From NCBI GenBank assembly GCA_934569045.1, contig CAKTJX010000013.1, positions 1 through 57,135 of the forward strand: a DNA stretch of 57,135 nt, written 5' to 3'. Below the pieces are notes generated by a model, which saw only the letters and a program-made list of their open reading frames with translations, was not told where the DNA came from and did not search any database. A program made the position numbers and the translations under genes. This document shows positions 1 through 8,785 of the stretch, piece by piece; within the stretch, counting starts at the first letter, position 1, and every line of letters starts with the position of its first letter. This stretch comes from an uncultured Oscillospiraceae bacterium. GTDB taxonomy: Bacteria > Bacillota > Clostridia > Oscillospirales > Oscillospiraceae.

Positions 1-15
1 ATCCCCCCAGGGGGC

Positions 16-44
16 TTACGTGCATAGAAGTGAACAGATATAAT
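16..44 (+). promoter_or_regulatory. possible promoter of the nickel/peptide ABC operon
   Basis: A perfect -10 box TATAAT lies at 39-44 with a weak -35 candidate TTACGT at 16-21, spacing 17. It is 31 bases upstream of the first ATG. The -35 match is poor, so this is tentative. Confidence 0.35.
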
Positions 45-75
45 AAGAAAAAAGCAGAAACAGCGAGGTGAGCAG

Positions 76-984
76 ATGGAACTGATCCTGGACTATTCTT
101 GCGGGGTGATTAGGGCCCAATTGGATCGAACGCAAAAAGTACTGGTGCAGGATGTAGTCCTTCGGCTTGGCCCTGGCGAAACGCTGGCATTGGTAGGAGA
201 AACCGGCTCCGGAAAGACAATCCTGGCGCAATCTTTGATGGGGGTTCTGCCACAAAATGTTCGCAGACGCGGTGGAAAAATATTCATATGCGGGAAAGAG
301 ATTGTGCATGAAAAGCAGCTGCGTGCCATGCTTGGGAAAGAAATTGTGTATATCCCGCAAAACGGATACGAGTTTCTGAATCCCTCCCGGACGGTTCGGA
401 AGCATCTGTATGACAGTCTTTCCAGAATCGGTGTTCCCGCCGGGAAACGGGCTGCCGTTGCTCTTGAAAAATTGGAACAGGCGGGCTTTTCAGAGCCAAA
501 ATCTGTAATAGACCGATACCCATTCGAGCTATCCGGCGGTATGGCGCAGCGGGTGACGATTGCCTTGGCGCTGTGTTCCCGCGCAAAGCTCCTGATTGCG
601 GATGAACCGACAAACGGACTGGATGAGGCCGCCAAAGCACGGTTCATGCATCTGTTGGGAACGCTATTTCCGGAGGCCGGAAAGCTGGTCATTACCCACG
701 ATATATCCGCAGCTGCTATGTGTGATCGGCTTCTGGTGCTGTGCCGGGGAAGGGCTATGGAGAGTGGAAAAGCTACGGATGTACTGACTTCGCCTTACCA
801 TCCTTACACAAAAGCGCTGCTGGCGGCTCTGGTTGAGAACGGAATGCGGCAAACGCCTATCCTGCGAAAAGAGCTGGGACTGTGCCCCTTTTATCGTCGA
901 TGCCCCCAGGCCACAGTGCAATGCAGGGAAACGCTGCCCAAGCAGGAAGCAGACGGCAGAGAATGGTGGTGCTATGTGAAATGA
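76..984 (+). CDS. nickel/peptide-type ABC importer, ATP-binding protein (DppD/NikD-like)
   Basis: Cytoplasmic ATPase that would power an importer of peptides, nickel or a metal chelate. The 302-aa protein has a Walker A motif (GETGSGKT, near residue 41), an ABC signature (LSGGMAQRV) and a Walker B (LLIADEPT). The C-terminal extension carries the Cys-rich CPFYRRCP segment typical of the oligopeptide/nickel ATPase subfamily. ATG 76 is preceded by a GAGGTGA ribosome site. It is the first gene of a five-gene transporter set, and its stop overlaps the start of the second ATPase by 4 bases (ATGA), so the two are translationally coupled. Family assignment is firm; the substrate is not set by sequence alone, although the FmdE gene downstream hints at a metal. 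Confidence 0.9.
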   Translation: MELILDYSCGVIRAQLDRTQKVLVQDVVLRLGPGETLALVGETGSGKTILAQSLMGVLPQNVRRRGGKIFICGKEIVHEKQLRAMLGKEIVYIPQNGYEFLNPSRTVRKHLYDSLSRIGVPAGKRAAVALEKLEQAGFSEPKSVIDRYPFELSGGMAQRVTIALALCSRAKLLIADEPTNGLDEAAKARFMHLLGTLFPEAGKLVITHDISAAAMCDRLLVLCRGRAMESGKATDVLTSPYHPYTKALLAALVENGMRQTPILRKELGLCPFYRRCPQATVQCRETLPKQEADGREWWCYVK

Positions 985-1658
985 TTTCCGTTCAAAACGT
1001 GTGTAAGCAATTCGGAGAAAAAGTGGTACTTGAGAATGCTTCGCTTGAAATCCCGGAAGACTGCGTCTGCGGAATTTACGGAGAAAGCGGTATTGGCAAA
1101 TCCACAATGGCAAAGCTGCTGTGCGGCATTTACAAACCGGAACAGGGCGAAATTTTCATAGACGATCATCTTCTCGCGTCCGCTTCACAGTCCTATGACC
1201 GGAAACTGGGGCTGCATATCCAAATGGTCTACCAGCAGCCCTATGCCACACTTGACCCACGACAGAAAATCGGCGCAGGGTTCCGGGAGCTGATTCGCTA
1301 CCATCATTTTGCGTCAAAAGAGCGGGAACAGGAATTGACCGGGGATATGCTGGACAAGGTTGGATTGGAGCCAGACATTTTGACGCACCTACCGCATCAG
1401 ATCTCCGGAGGAGAAGCGCAGCGCGTAGCAATCGCCCGGTGTCTGTTGTTTCGTCCAAGGCTTTTGATTCTGGATGAAGCATCCTCCATGCTGGATGTAT
1501 CAACCCAGGCTAATGTGCTGGGAATGATCCGCAGCCGGATGCATGAGACAGGCGGAAGCATTCTTCTCATCAGTCATGACCGTCCGCTCGTAGATTTCTT
1601 TTGTGATCAAATCTATGCATTTGACAATAAAGCACTGAAAAAGGAGAACAGAAAATGA
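981..1658 (+). CDS. nickel/peptide-type ABC importer, second ATP-binding protein (DppF/NikE-like)
   Basis: Second ATPase of the heterodimeric motor. The 225-aa protein starts MISVQNVCKQFG and shows Walker A (GESGIGKST), signature (ISGGEAQRV), Walker B (LLILDEASS) and the switch His in LLISHD. The frame is open further upstream (to 882), but ATG 981 overlaps the preceding stop as ATGA and begins exactly at the conserved ABC N-terminus. It lacks the Cys-rich C-terminal extension seen in its partner and is short for the family, as NikE-type subunits often are. The next gene starts inside its stop codon, again by ATGA. Confidence 0.88.
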   Translation: MISVQNVCKQFGEKVVLENASLEIPEDCVCGIYGESGIGKSTMAKLLCGIYKPEQGEIFIDDHLLASASQSYDRKLGLHIQMVYQQPYATLDPRQKIGAGFRELIRYHHFASKEREQELTGDMLDKVGLEPDILTHLPHQISGGEAQRVAIARCLLFRPRLLILDEASSMLDVSTQANVLGMIRSRMHETGGSILLISHDRPLVDFFCDQIYAFDNKALKKENRK

Positions 1659-3337
1659 AGAAAAAAGTATTGTCAGCGCTGCTGGCGGCGGTGGTGGCGC
1701 TGTCTCTGGCTGCCTGCGCGGCGCAGACGGAAACGCCGGCTGCAACCACCGCAGCTACAACTGCGGTAACAGCTGCCGAACCCAAGACAGAGCCGGAGTA
1801 CCCAGTGGAAACCGTCACGGTCGGAACCACCGCTGCAATTGAAACCGCCGTATACGGGGAGTACAATTTCGATATGCTTGCCAGTGGTGTTTCCGAGCTT
1901 CCGCTGGTCTATCAGGATATAAGCGGCGAATTTCATCCTCTGTTGGCAGAGTTTACTACAGAAGATGCACAGACCTGGACCTATACCATCCGGGAGGGCA
2001 TGACCTGGTCCGATGGAGAAGCTGTGACCGCGGAGGATATTCTCTTTACGTTGGAATATGATCAGGCCAACGGCAGCGCAAACTTTGAATCTCAGACAGA
2101 TGCCGATGGTAAGACCACCGAGGCAAAATATACGGGATATACCATTTCTCAGGATAAGGCCAGCATTTCTCTGACGCTGGCAACCCCGAATGTCCGGGAA
2201 CTAAGCAACATGACCTCTTTCCGCGTGATGCCGAAACATATTTACGAAGGAAAGGAAAGCGTAACCGAAGAGGAGGCACGCATCACCTGCGGCCCGTATG
2301 TTCTGGATTCTTTCAGCAAAGAGGCCGGGACCCTCACCTTCTCTGTCAACCCCTACTATCCGCAGAAACCCAATGTAAAGCAGATCATCTATCGCCTTTT
2401 CGGCAATGAGGATACCATGTATCTGGCGCTGCAGCAAGGCGATGTAGACATGGTTTGGAGCTATTCTGCCGGTGTCGCGGGAAGCTACCAGGATGTCCTG
2501 GCTGGCGACGAGAATGTTACCCTGATCAATGTGGCTGCGGCCAATGCCCCGGCCGTGCTGGCATTCAACAATGCAAAGGGGCTGTTTACGGATGAAAATC
2601 TCCGTCAGGCTGTTTCCTACGCATTGGATTACAATGCCTTCAAGACCTACTTTGGCAGTGCTTATGCCCAGGTCCCCAATCGGGGCTTCGTACCAGAAAC
2701 GACGGTTGGCTATAAGCAGACGGAGAAGCTGACCACAGACCAGGCAAAAGCAGCGGAGTACATGGCAGCTGCCGGTTATTCGGAAAAGAACGGAAATGGG
2801 TTCTATGTCAATGCCGCTGGCCAGGTGGCTTCCTTTACACTGACGGTGAACGCCGCTAAGGAAGCCCATGTTGGTTATGCGGAAATGATCAAAAACCAAC
2901 TTGAGCAGTTCGGTATTCAGGTCAACCTGGATACCGTGGACAAGGATTCTTACAATGCCAAGACCAGCAACAAGTTCTCCGAGAACAACATTACCATGGA
3001 GGCGGCAATCTACGGCTATACCGCCGCCGGTATGGGCATGGGCAATGGCCTGGGTTCCATCTATGTGGACGGCAGCCATGCGGTTCAGGGCGGCTGTCAG
3101 GTGTTTGATGAGGCGTTCCAGGATATTTTGTCCGAAATGAAGGCAGCCAAAACCATTGCGGAATACTACGAGGGTGCGGCAAAGCTGCAGGATTATTATG
3201 CGGCGCATATGCCTTTGATCGCTCTTTACTGGGATAATATGATGCTGGCCCATTCCTCCAGACTGGAAAACGTGACCGTGGATGCGGTATTCGGTCTGAA
3301 TAACGTGAACAACTGGTTTACCGTCACTGAAAAGTAA
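1655..3337 (+). CDS. ABC importer substrate-binding lipoprotein (SBP_bac_5 family)
   Basis: Extracytoplasmic binding protein of the importer, 560 aa. It has a lipoprotein signal (MKKKVLSALLAAVVALSLAAC) with the lipid-modified Cys near residue 21, followed by a Thr/Ala-rich linker. The mature part has hallmarks of family 5 (peptide/nickel) binding proteins, including YTIREGMTWSDGE, a central YRLFGNEDTMYLALQQGDVD segment and a C-terminal MPLIALYWDN. The start overlaps the second ATPase by 4 bases. Family 5 proteins bind di/oligopeptides, nickel chelates or haem; no residue visible here decides among them. Confidence 0.9.
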   Translation: MKKKVLSALLAAVVALSLAACAAQTETPAATTAATTAVTAAEPKTEPEYPVETVTVGTTAAIETAVYGEYNFDMLASGVSELPLVYQDISGEFHPLLAEFTTEDAQTWTYTIREGMTWSDGEAVTAEDILFTLEYDQANGSANFESQTDADGKTTEAKYTGYTISQDKASISLTLATPNVRELSNMTSFRVMPKHIYEGKESVTEEEARITCGPYVLDSFSKEAGTLTFSVNPYYPQKPNVKQIIYRLFGNEDTMYLALQQGDVDMVWSYSAGVAGSYQDVLAGDENVTLINVAAANAPAVLAFNNAKGLFTDENLRQAVSYALDYNAFKTYFGSAYAQVPNRGFVPETTVGYKQTEKLTTDQAKAAEYMAAAGYSEKNGNGFYVNAAGQVASFTLTVNAAKEAHVGYAEMIKNQLEQFGIQVNLDTVDKDSYNAKTSNKFSENNITMEAAIYGYTAAGMGMGNGLGSIYVDGSHAVQGGCQVFDEAFQDILSEMKAAKTIAEYYEGAAKLQDYYAAHMPLIALYWDNMMLAHSSRLENVTVDAVFGLNNVNNWFTVTEK

Positions 3338-3360
3338 TCGCTGTATCAGGAGGCACGCCC

Positions 3361-4341
3361 GTGAAAGCATATAAGAAAAATCTGATTGTGGCACTGGTGT
3401 GCTTCCTGATTGTTCTTGCTCTGAACTTCTTCCTTCCCCGGCTTCTGCCGGGGAACCCCATTGCCTATCTTACCGGCTTTTCAGAGGAGGATATGACCCC
3501 TGCCCAGGTTTCTTTTTACCGGCAGGCCCTCCATCTGGACAAGCCGGGATTTGTGCAGTTTGGGTACTACCTTCGTTCCATTCTGGATGGGAGTCTGGGG
3601 TATTCCTACAAGAAGGAAAGCACAGTTTCCTCACTGATTCTGCAGCGATTGGGATATACTCTCCAGATCACACTGCCCGCGGTGCTGCTCAGTACCACCA
3701 TTGGCCTGCTCTGGGGAATACGCAGCGGCTATCAGAAGGGGAGTATGTTTGATAAACTCTCCACAGTGTTTCAGATCGTTGTCAACACAATGCCCACCTT
3801 CCTGGTTGCCTTGATTTTTATGATTCTGTTCTGCTTCCGCCAGCGCTGGTTTCCCTATGCGGGACTGAACAGCGCAAAGGTTACGCCCGGGACGGGAGCC
3901 TACTGGATAGACCGCATTCATCACTTGATTCTCCCGGTACTGACACTGACCGTTGCATCCGCTCCGTCCAGATACTTGCTGATGCGTAATACCGTCAGTC
4001 AGGTAACGGAGGAAAAATATGTTTTGTACGCCAGGGAACGTGGCCTTTCTGACGGAAAAATCCAATATGGCTACATTTTCAAAAATATTGCCCAGCCATT
4101 TATTACCATGGTGGGCATGAGCGTCAGTACCTGCATCGGAGGTTCCCTGGTGATTGAAAATATTTTTTCCATTGGAGGTATGGGAAGCCTCTTGTCAGAA
4201 GCAGTCTACTCTCTGGATTATCCGCTGATGCAGGGAATCTTGTTTGTCACCACGGCCATTATGACGGTATCCATCGTCATAACGGACCTGATTTGTATTT
4301 GGATCGATCCCAAAGTCAGGCTGGAAGGAGGGCGGACATGA
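3361..4341 (+). CDS. ABC importer permease (DppB/NikB-like)
   Basis: Inner-membrane permease of 326 aa with about six hydrophobic segments. It begins with GTG at 3361, placed after the AGGAGG site at about 3348-3353. The N-terminal part (LPRLLPGNPIAYLTGF) and the cytoplasmic EAA-type loop (YVLYARERGLSDGKI) are typical of the first permease of peptide/nickel importers. Its stop overlaps the ATG of the second permease by 4 bases. It pairs with the downstream permease to form the membrane channel. Confidence 0.9.
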   Translation: MKAYKKNLIVALVCFLIVLALNFFLPRLLPGNPIAYLTGFSEEDMTPAQVSFYRQALHLDKPGFVQFGYYLRSILDGSLGYSYKKESTVSSLILQRLGYTLQITLPAVLLSTTIGLLWGIRSGYQKGSMFDKLSTVFQIVVNTMPTFLVALIFMILFCFRQRWFPYAGLNSAKVTPGTGAYWIDRIHHLILPVLTLTVASAPSRYLLMRNTVSQVTEEKYVLYARERGLSDGKIQYGYIFKNIAQPFITMVGMSVSTCIGGSLVIENIFSIGGMGSLLSEAVYSLDYPLMQGILFVTTAIMTVSIVITDLICIWIDPKVRLEGGRT

Positions 4342-5141
4342 GAAAGTCGTGCATTCCTTTGGCTCTTGGCGCGGCAATATTGCTGCTGTTCTTACTAGCC
4401 GCCTTTTTCCCAGCGCTTTTTACGCAGTATGGGCAGAAAGAGATGTTCGGCCCCTGGCTGGAAGCATCGCCGGAGCATCTGCTGGGCACCAACGCCCTGG
4501 GATATGATATATTCACAGAGCTGGTTTATGGAACCCGGCAGACGCTATTGGTGGGCCTTACCAGCAGCATTCTGACACTGCTGCTTGGCGGTGTCATCGG
4601 TACGCTCGCTGCGGGAAAAGGCGGCAGCATTTTCAATGGAGTTATTAACATCTTCGTTCTGCTTCCGAGGCTGGTAACAATGGTTGTGCTAGCCACCTTT
4701 CTCGGAAGCTCGAGCAAAAACCTGATTCTGCTGATTGCCGCGTTCAGCTGGGTGGGAACAGCCCGGTCTGTCCGGGCAAAGGTAATTCATCTGAACAGCC
4801 AGCCATTTATCGAAAACTGTGTCATTCAAGGTTACAGCAGAGAACATATTGTTACCCATCACATCCTGCCCAATCTGTACGATGTCCTGATTTCCAGATT
4901 CCTTCTTGGCGTAAACAGCTGCATAATGATGGAGTCTACCTTGAGCTTTTTGGGCTTTGGCGACCTGTATTTTCCAACCTGGGGAACAATGATCAATTTT
5001 GCCTATAAACGCGGCGCGTTTCTTCGGAAAGCATATGCTTATATGCTTTCACCCGGAATTTGTATTATGCTGCTGTCGTTGTCCTTTTACTTGATCAGCC
5101 TGTTTTTTGAGGGGAAGCAAACTACAATTCAAGATACATAG
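4338..5141 (+). CDS. ABC importer permease (DppC/NikC-like)
   Basis: Second membrane subunit, 267 aa. ATG 4338 overlaps the upstream stop (ATGA) and follows GGAGGG. The sequence LLGTNALGYDIFTELVYGTRQTL is the classic DppC/NikC N-terminal motif (no more than part quoted: LGTNALGYDIFTEL). An EAA-type loop (NCVIQGYSREHIVTHHILPN) precedes the last helices. It completes a five-component importer with no gene missing. Confidence in family is high, in substrate low. Confidence 0.9.
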   Translation: MRKSCIPLALGAAILLLFLLAAFFPALFTQYGQKEMFGPWLEASPEHLLGTNALGYDIFTELVYGTRQTLLVGLTSSILTLLLGGVIGTLAAGKGGSIFNGVINIFVLLPRLVTMVVLATFLGSSSKNLILLIAAFSWVGTARSVRAKVIHLNSQPFIENCVIQGYSREHIVTHHILPNLYDVLISRFLLGVNSCIMMESTLSFLGFGDLYFPTWGTMINFAYKRGAFLRKAYAYMLSPGICIMLLSLSFYLISLFFEGKQTTIQDT

Positions 5142-5152
5142 GAGGCATTGCC

Positions 5153-5686
5153 ATGCAAAAAGAACTGGAGAATCTGTGGGAGAAGTGCGTGTGCTTTCAC
5201 GGCCATGGCTGCGGTGGCTTGGCTGTCGGCTTTCGTGCAGTGCTATACGCATGGGAGCTTCTGGGCGGGACACAGCGCAGCGAAGACGAAGAACTCGTCT
5301 GCATCGCGGAAACGGATGCCTGCGGCGTGGATGCAATACAAGTGCTGACCGGCTGTACCATCGGAAAGGGAAATCTGATTTTTCAGATGCAGGGAAAGAA
5401 TGCATTTTCCTTCTATCGGCGCAGCGACGGAACTTCTTTCCGCCTGGTGCTTCGTGCAACACCGGAAAAGGACAAAGAGGAACGGCTTGCGTGGCTGATG
5501 GATGGAGACTACCATGAAATGTTCGATGTGAAGCCGGTGCCCGGCCCGGTACCGGAAGCGGCCCGGATTTTTAAGAGCTGCACCTGTTCCGTTTGCGGAG
5601 AACGCTTTGCGGAAAACTTTGCCCACCTACAGGACGGAGAGATTGTCTGCTCTGGCTGCTTTCGTCCCTATTCGAGAGGTCTGTAA
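5153..5686 (+). CDS. FmdE-family protein with C-terminal zinc ribbon
   Basis: 177-aa soluble protein. The N-terminal domain carries the FmdE signature C-x2-G-H-x-C-x-G (CFHGHGCGGLAVGFRA), a second Cys in ETDACGVDAIQVLTGCT and the G-K-N segment typical of the family. The C-terminus has a zinc-ribbon-like set of cysteines (CTCSVCGE ... CSGC). FmdE proteins are named after a subunit annotated with tungsten formylmethanofuran dehydrogenase, but most bacterial members have no known reaction and sit beside metal transport or metalloenzyme genes. It follows the importer by 11 bases with an AGGAGG site, so it is probably co-transcribed, which favours a metal or metal-chelate role for the transporter. 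Confidence 0.85.
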   Translation: MQKELENLWEKCVCFHGHGCGGLAVGFRAVLYAWELLGGTQRSEDEELVCIAETDACGVDAIQVLTGCTIGKGNLIFQMQGKNAFSFYRRSDGTSFRLVLRATPEKDKEERLAWLMDGDYHEMFDVKPVPGPVPEAARIFKSCTCSVCGERFAENFAHLQDGEIVCSGCFRPYSRGL

Positions 5687-6438
5687 TGGAAAAGCCGTTT
5701 GACGACCTCCACGTTGGAATTGAAAGCCAGCTTTTGAATTCGCCGGAGCACATCCCCGACTCTGCCGCCGTTTCAGCGGCTAGAAAAGGCGGAGACACCG
5801 TTGACGGACTGATCGCATTGGGAAAAGCACTGTCGCGGCAACTCCGCTTTCGTCAGGCAATTCTGGCATACACGCAGGCGTTAAAGATGGCCCCGGATAA
5901 CAGGATAGTTCTGCGGCTTCGTGCCGGGCGGTATCTGACAACGCTGCAAAGTGATTTGGCTCTCCGCGATTTTGAGCAATGTCTGGCGTTGGGTGGGGAC
6001 AGGCTTGACTGCGGCTACCGCATGGGACTTGCGCATTACTATGCGGGACGTTATTCCCAGGCGGCACAGACATTTGAGTCTTGTATTTCTCTGTGCGATG
6101 ACGAAATGGGCATTGCTGTGATCTACTGGCATACAATCAGCGCTTGCAGGGTAGGCGTTGCACCGAGTCTGCTTTGCTTGTACAACACCGGGATGAAGGT
6201 AGGGCATCATACGGCATATGAAAAAGCAATGCGCGTCTGGTCAGGAGCCGAAGCCTATCCGGACAGGCAGACAAAGCTCGTATTGGAACCGGACGATATG
6301 GAATATGCCATTACCCAATACGGCTTGGCATACCATCCCGAATGCCCCGACAGGCAGAAAATCCTGACTGAAATCATTGCCAGAAATGACTTCTGGCCGT
6401 GCTTTTCTTATCTTGCGGCATGGAATGATTTGCATTGA
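5686..6438 (+). CDS. tetratricopeptide-repeat protein, function unknown
   Basis: 250-aa soluble protein. Helical repeats in the middle (GKALSRQLRFRQAILAYTQA, then ALRDFEQCLALGG and GRYSQAAQTFESC) read as three or more TPR units between residues about 45 and 145. ATG 5686 overlaps the FmdE stop (TAATG) and is preceded by GAGAGGT, so it should be translated with the transporter operon. TPR modules bind proteins; no enzyme motif is visible in the C-terminal half. It is the last gene before the hairpin at 6638. Confidence 0.7.
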   Translation: MEKPFDDLHVGIESQLLNSPEHIPDSAAVSAARKGGDTVDGLIALGKALSRQLRFRQAILAYTQALKMAPDNRIVLRLRAGRYLTTLQSDLALRDFEQCLALGGDRLDCGYRMGLAHYYAGRYSQAAQTFESCISLCDDEMGIAVIYWHTISACRVGVAPSLLCLYNTGMKVGHHTAYEKAMRVWSGAEAYPDRQTKLVLEPDDMEYAITQYGLAYHPECPDRQKILTEIIARNDFWPCFSYLAAWNDLH

Positions 6439-6637
6439 AATTTCATAACCACTTCGACAAATCTACTGAAGCATGGCAGACCCGAAAATGGAATTGTCAG
6501 CCGTCTTTTTCCGAACCCGCAAGTCGAGGAGAAACTTACACGGGAAATGCCATATGTTGAAATGCAGTACATTATTTGAAAAGGAAAAGCAAGGATATTT
6601 CTAACTTTTTCCCAAAAATCCGTGGGGATAGTTTATC

Positions 6638-6677
6638 GAGTGTTCATAACGGATTTGCGTTATGAACACTCATTTTT
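6638..6677 (+). terminator. 14-bp perfect hairpin followed by T run
   Basis: Arms 6638-6651 and 6658-6671 pair perfectly around a 6-base loop and are followed by ATTTTTT. It can end transcription of the transporter/FmdE/TPR operon. The left arm is also the left inverted repeat of the element scar described separately. Confidence 0.6.
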
Positions 6678-6683
6678 TATACT

Positions 6684-7090
6684 TTATGCTGTGTAGAATG
6701 CCTGTTCCACGCCCTGGCGGATGTGTTCCTGATAAATTGGGCTTTGTAGGGCCTCTGGAATGTCCAGGTAGCCTACGAAACGGCAGCAAATCTCGATTCG
6801 CTGGGTGCGGTTTTTTCCGGTTCCCTCCGTCTCATGGACGATGATTTTCTCTACAAGCTCTGAAAGCAGCGGGGCCGTCAGGGTATCCATTTCCAGAAAT
6901 TTATGAACGGCCCTCAAGAAACGCTGTTTGTTCTGTTCCGCGCTGTCCGCTTCCGCCAATTGCTGGCGGAGGCGGGCAGTTTTGGATTTCAGGTTCATAC
7001 GCTCCACCTCGTACTTGTGGGATAGCTGCAAAAACCATTCGTCCGTAACCTTGCCGCTGACGTTATCCTTATAGAGACATTCGTACCTGC
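6684..7090 (-). pseudogene. C-terminal fragment of a large serine recombinase (TnpX-like)
   Basis: The minus-strand frame can be read from about 7090 as YECLYKDNVSGKVTDEWF and continues to the stop at 6684. It matches the C-terminal coiled-coil and tail region of Tn4451-type recombinases (KYEVERMNLKSKTARL, then LSELVEKIIVHE). The catalytic N-terminal resolvase domain and the recombinase domain are missing, so it is inactive. The 5' end is joined out of frame to another gene fragment at about 7090-7110. Confidence 0.65.
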
Positions 7091-7312
7091 TCCCAGACCT
7101 CCCGCTCTGTCAAACTGCTCTTTTATGAATTTGACTTTGGCATCGATATCCGCAATATCGCCGGAATAGCCCTTCTGCACGATGAATTCATCCAGCGCAG
7201 CGTCAAATGTTCGGAAGGATTTTACGACGTCCAACAGCTCCTGCTTGTAGTTCTCGTCCTCCGGCGATATGTCGCATCCCTTATTGGACAGGCTGCTTGT
7301 ATATTCTCCCAT
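7090..7312 (-). pseudogene. N-terminal fragment of a regulator-like protein, joined to the recombinase remnant
   Basis: Starts at ATG 7312 (minus strand) after a GAGGAAA site and reads MGEYTSSLSNKGCDISPEDE for about 70 residues. I recall similar N-termini in uncharacterised proteins of gut Firmicutes mobile elements. After DRAG (about 7110) the frame runs into recombinase DNA in the wrong frame and ends as a 105-aa chimera at 6995. It is therefore truncated, although a short product could be translated. Confidence 0.5.
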
Positions 7313-7682
7313 ATCGTTTCCTCATTTCCGCTGCATTGCAGCCGTTCTCCGAAATCAGGTTCCTTTTTCTTTCAATATTGTTTATATCGTATCACAATCT
7401 GTGCCAATGTTCAATAAATATCGAAACCCAATCATGGTCGGATTACCCAAATCCGTTATGAACACCCAGGCTAAAATTATCCCGGATTTCTGCAAGAAAT
7501 CCGGGGTTTTTCTAGCTTTTCACGTAAATTTGTGTCGGCTTCAAATTTTGGGGGGATAGTTTGGGGATAGCTCAAAATCAGGGTTGGGAAAAACCGAACA
7601 TTTTAAGGAAAAAGGGAAATTGATCATCCATGCCGCCGCCCGCCTTTTCCGAGATGGGGCTTGCTCCATCTCGATTTTGTTC
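7313..7682. other. non-coding stretch between element scar and LRR gene
   Basis: No supported gene. It holds the right inverted repeat (7446-7467), a hairpin terminator (7481-7512) and a tandem GGGGATAGTTT-type motif near 7548-7568. A similar GGGGATAGTTT also occurs at about 6624-6634, left of the element scar. Confidence 0.5.
7481..7512 (+). terminator. Rho-independent terminator
   Basis: An 11-bp perfect stem (arms 7481-7491 and 7495-7505, loop GCA) is followed by GTTTTT. No intact + strand gene lies just upstream, so it is probably left over from the degraded element. Confidence 0.6.
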
Positions 7683-8738
7683 TCAGCTTCCATATTTTTC
7701 GCCTTTCTCGTTTCCAAATCCGTCTAAAATGCGAAGATTATCGCAATTCCAGAAGGAATTTGACGCAATCGTTGTTATGCTCTCCGGCACGGTAACGGCG
7801 GAAAGCTGTAGGCATCCGGCAAAGGCGAATTCTCCAATTTCCACCGTTCCTTCCGGAATCTCGTAGGTATCCCCAGGTCTGCCGCAGGGGTATACAAGCA
7901 GCTTGGCTCCGGTTTTATCAAACAATACACCATCCGCTAAGGAGAAATTGGGATTCTCCGGGGCCAGCTTCAGCTCCAGCTGGGCAAAGTCAAAGGGATT
8001 TCCCTCTATGGATACCACGCTGCCTGGGATAGTAACCTCCGTCAAGTCATTGCAATTCTCAAATGCATTGGCTCCAATTTCCAGCACCCCTTCGGGAATC
8101 GCGTAAATGCCCGTCTTGTTACATGGGCAGGCAATCAGCCGGGTGCCTTCTTTGTTAAAAACGACCCCATCCACCACAGAAATTGCGGGATTCTCGGAGG
8201 AAACCTGAATTTCCGCAGACAGATGCCGGAAGGGATTGCCCTCTACGGATGTGACGCTGTCCGGAATGGTGAGTTGTGTCAGGCTGCCGCACATGAGAAA
8301 TGCGTAATCTCCGATGGATGTGACTCTCTCTGGGATATTGATCTGCGTCAGGTTCACGCACTGGGCAAAGGCGCCCCTGCCAATGGTGCGGACAGTCTTG
8401 GGAAGTGTCACATCCACTAGGGTTTCACAGTTTTCAAAGGCGTGATCCGGAATGGCGGTGATGCCGTCCGAAATCCGGACGCTGGAAATTCCGTCTGGCA
8501 GCTCACGAAAGGGGACCTCTTCGGCATTCTCCGGAAAGGATACCATTTCCATGGTCCCGGTCTCTTCCCAGAGGACATATTCCCAGTTTCCAAGCTTTTG
8601 GATTTCCTTCTCTTCCCCGCAGCTTACGCACATGTAATTTTCCCAGGTATGTACATGTGGCTGGGGCTCCGCTTTGGCGCAGCCGGGCAAAAGCAGCGCC
8701 GTTAGGAATACGAAAACGCAAATCTTTCTCTGCCTCAT
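7683..8738 (-). CDS. leucine-rich-repeat (BspA-like) lipoprotein
   Basis: 351-aa predicted surface lipoprotein. The signal (MRQRKICVFVFLTALLLPGC) ends in a lipobox Cys, followed by a His-Thr-Trp/Cys-x2-Cys segment (HTWENYMCVSCGEE). The body is built of BspA-type LRR_5 units with repeating I-P-x2-V-x2-I-x3-A-F-x-x-C patterns, about eight copies. ATG 8738 is chosen because GGGAGG sits 7 bases before it and it begins the signal peptide; an upstream in-frame start at 8768 lacks both. LRR_5 proteins usually mediate binding. It lies at the edge of the TIR/SLOG island and could supply ligand recognition, which is inference from position only. Confidence 0.8.
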   Translation of the reverse strand: MRQRKICVFVFLTALLLPGCAKAEPQPHVHTWENYMCVSCGEEKEIQKLGNWEYVLWEETGTMEMVSFPENAEEVPFRELPDGISSVRISDGITAIPDHAFENCETLVDVTLPKTVRTIGRGAFAQCVNLTQINIPERVTSIGDYAFLMCGSLTQLTIPDSVTSVEGNPFRHLSAEIQVSSENPAISVVDGVVFNKEGTRLIACPCNKTGIYAIPEGVLEIGANAFENCNDLTEVTIPGSVVSIEGNPFDFAQLELKLAPENPNFSLADGVLFDKTGAKLLVYPCGRPGDTYEIPEGTVEIGEFAFAGCLQLSAVTVPESITTIASNSFWNCDNLRILDGFGNEKGEKYGS

Positions 8739-8785
8739 TTTTTCCTCCCTTATTCTGCAGCTTCTCAACTGATCCGGCTCCCTAT

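Larger units (their letters stand above)
6638..7467. mobile_element. scar of a mobile element bounded by 22-bp inverted repeats
   Basis: The 22 bases at 6638-6659 recur inverted at 7446-7467 with 20 of 22 identical (core GTGTTCATAACGGATTTG). Between them are only broken genes: the 3' part of a large serine recombinase and the 5' part of a regulator-like gene. This looks like the remains of an integrated element after internal deletion. Whether the repeats are true element ends is inference, since no target duplication was identified. Confidence 0.5.

Noticed and set aside
2201..3394. 397-aa minus-strand frame
   Set aside because: Antisense to the family 5 binding lipoprotein, no ribosome site or recognisable fold.
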